DNA of 64,000 bases, taken from assembly GCF_017873435.1 (NCBI RefSeq), contig NZ_JAGGKG010000001.1, positions 62,001 through 126,000 of the forward strand. The letters are read 5' to 3'. This DNA comes from Paenibacillus turicensis. GTDB lineage: Bacteria > Bacillota > Bacilli > Paenibacillales > Paenibacillaceae. Numbering within the stretch: position 1 is the stretch's first letter; each line of letters begins with the position of its first letter. Shown in pieces: positions 62,975-64,000 of the stretch. The notes under the pieces are model-generated. The model saw only the letters and a program-made list of their open reading frames with translations, searched no databases and was not told the DNA's origin. The translations under genes and the position numbers were made by a program.

Positions 62975-63901
62975 TTATATCCCTGCCCACAAGAGGAATC
63001 TGCCTGGAATTGACATCGCAAACAAGATAACAAATGGATGGGCCATAGCAAAAAGTGCAATCAAGGAAGCTGAGCGGGAAAGTGTTGTTTTTACCCTAGC
63101 TAAACTCGTCACAAGTAATGCAACGATTCCCACAATCAGCGAAATAATCCCACCTAGAATAAATAAATAGGCGAAGGCAAAACCAAGTCCTGCACCCGCA
63201 GACGGATCACTTTTATCTATTGTAGAATCCATATACCAGAAAAACAATGCATATCCTGCGATCGGTAAAGCTGAAATAATCGCAAGAAAAAATCCGATAA
63301 TTGTTGGTGAATCAGCAACAGGTTCAGCTTGTACTGCATCTACAATCTTTTTAGAATTGTTAGCCTTAAATACTTGGCTCACTATAATAATGAAGCGAAC
63401 GATTAATAAAACAGAGAACGCAAATGCGATCCATTGAAATTGATCAAAATATTCACCATAAAATAAACTCATACCTCGAATCGCTATAGCTCCGATCGTA
63501 TACACAGCATAGACATTAGCTAATGTAGTCAGTTTACTCTTTAGCTCTATAGGAAGTTGCTCAAGCTTCAGCAATGCTCTCTGGCCCTCAAATACAATCA
63601 TTGCAAGCAATACAAGTGTAAAGATGTCTACAATCGGCGCAATCCACAGCTCACTAGATAATAGAGCACCTTCATTTGTTAATAGCCATGTCACACTCAC
63701 AACATATTTAAATGTAACCCAGCCTACCATAATTTTTACGATAAGCATCAATCGATTAAATTCATTAAATTGATAAGACTGTTTTTTCAAGCTCAATAGG
63801 CCACGACATAACAAGATGATCCCCAAGAGATCTGGAATAAAGTCAATCCCAAATAATTTAAATTCAAATAAGAAAGGAATCGACCACAAAATACTACTCA
63901 A
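62975..63901 (-). CDS. Multi-pass membrane protein, paralogue of 61934
   Basis: 308 residues from a TTG at 63901, with GGGGGAG seven bases before it. Its first residues SSILWSIPFLFEFKLFGIDF are nearly the same as in the other copy, then RGLLSLKKQSYQF; about eight helices and the end FAMSIPGRFLLWAGI. No family recognised. The two genes lie 112 bases apart and share upstream sequence, so they arose by tandem duplication. Confidence 0.65.
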   Translation of the reverse strand: MSSILWSIPFLFEFKLFGIDFIPDLLGIILLCRGLLSLKKQSYQFNEFNRLMLIVKIMVGWVTFKYVVSVTWLLTNEGALLSSELWIAPIVDIFTLVLLAMIVFEGQRALLKLEQLPIELKSKLTTLANVYAVYTIGAIAIRGMSLFYGEYFDQFQWIAFAFSVLLIVRFIIIVSQVFKANNSKKIVDAVQAEPVADSPTIIGFFLAIISALPIAGYALFFWYMDSTIDKSDPSAGAGLGFAFAYLFILGGIISLIVGIVALLVTSLARVKTTLSRSASLIALFAMAHPFVILFAMSIPGRFLLWAGI

Positions 63902-64000
63902 GTTAAAACTCCCCCATCCTCTCAATCTCTGTCATTTTAGTAGCTTATCACAGACAAGTCCAGTTGTCAGATTTTATGAAAACGCTTTGTCAGATAAGCT

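Overview
The window looks like chromosomal DNA of a low-GC, endospore-forming member of the Bacillales, most like Lysinibacillus and relatives (Bacillaceae/Planococcaceae). The evidence is the block cmpA - tex - ndoA/ndoAI - alr - ydcC next to an SprT-like gene, strong GGAGG-type ribosome binding sites, frequent TTG/GTG starts, and Gram-positive lipoprotein and signal peptides. The genus is inferred from gene content, not from a search.

Layout. 1-8940: a near-complete Tad (tight adherence, type IVb) pilus operon on the minus strand, from tadZ through tadA, tadB, tadC, a Flp pilin, three TadE/TadG-like pseudopilins, to the first codons of a TadV-type prepilin peptidase cut by the window edge. 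Its leader holds a terminator-like hairpin downstream of a likely promoter. 8944-14190: small membrane-anchored or immunity-like genes (a DUF5071 protein, two copies of a unique about 180-aa anchored protein, an array of four YfjL-like genes of which one is broken), interrupted by a plus-strand Bcr/CflA drug exporter with an upstream leader peptide. 14288-22859: an operon of three exported proteins: an FN3/CBM-like protein with a YD tail, a protein with a frameshifted signal peptide, and a 1742-aa RHS/YD-repeat protein with an alpha/beta-hydrolase (GHSKGG) tip. Together with the downstream array this resembles a polymorphic-toxin/immunity locus.

23051-29462: single metabolic and regulatory genes (methyltransferase, DCC protein, ParB-like, VOC, SASA esterase with PadR regulator, DJ-1/PfpI, ACT, GNAT). 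29646-34091: tRNA genes Leu(GAG) twice, Glu, Ser and Asn; the two identical Leu genes bracket azlCD and a divergent TetR/MBL-hydrolase pair. 34309-39450: an exported FMN/FAD reductase with divergent MerR regulator, and a heparinase II/III-like protein. 39485-47139: the conserved SprT - cmpA - tex - ndoA - ndoAI - alr - ydcC region, with a 176-bp palindromic element in the 565-bp gap upstream of tex.

47255-51975: an amino-acid permease with a divergent LysR regulator that begins at a non-standard codon, then a more GC-rich cassette (imine-reductase-like enzyme, small dimeric-barrel protein, WYL regulator) bounded by a decayed copy of the LysR 3' end. 52049-57508: a lic/cel-type PTS operon (LicR-type regulator, EIIA, EIIB, EIIC, GH1 6-phospho-beta-glucosidase). 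57707-61443: a PucR-type regulator convergent with a second FMN/FAD reductase lipoprotein. 61584-64000: a small protein whose ribosome binding site lies in a terminator-like hairpin, and two tandem paralogous multi-pass membrane proteins.

Main points of interest: the RHS-lipase/immunity-like array, the Tad leader hairpin, the LysR gene with an apparent ATC start, the LysR-remnant-bounded cassette, and the leader peptide before the drug exporter.
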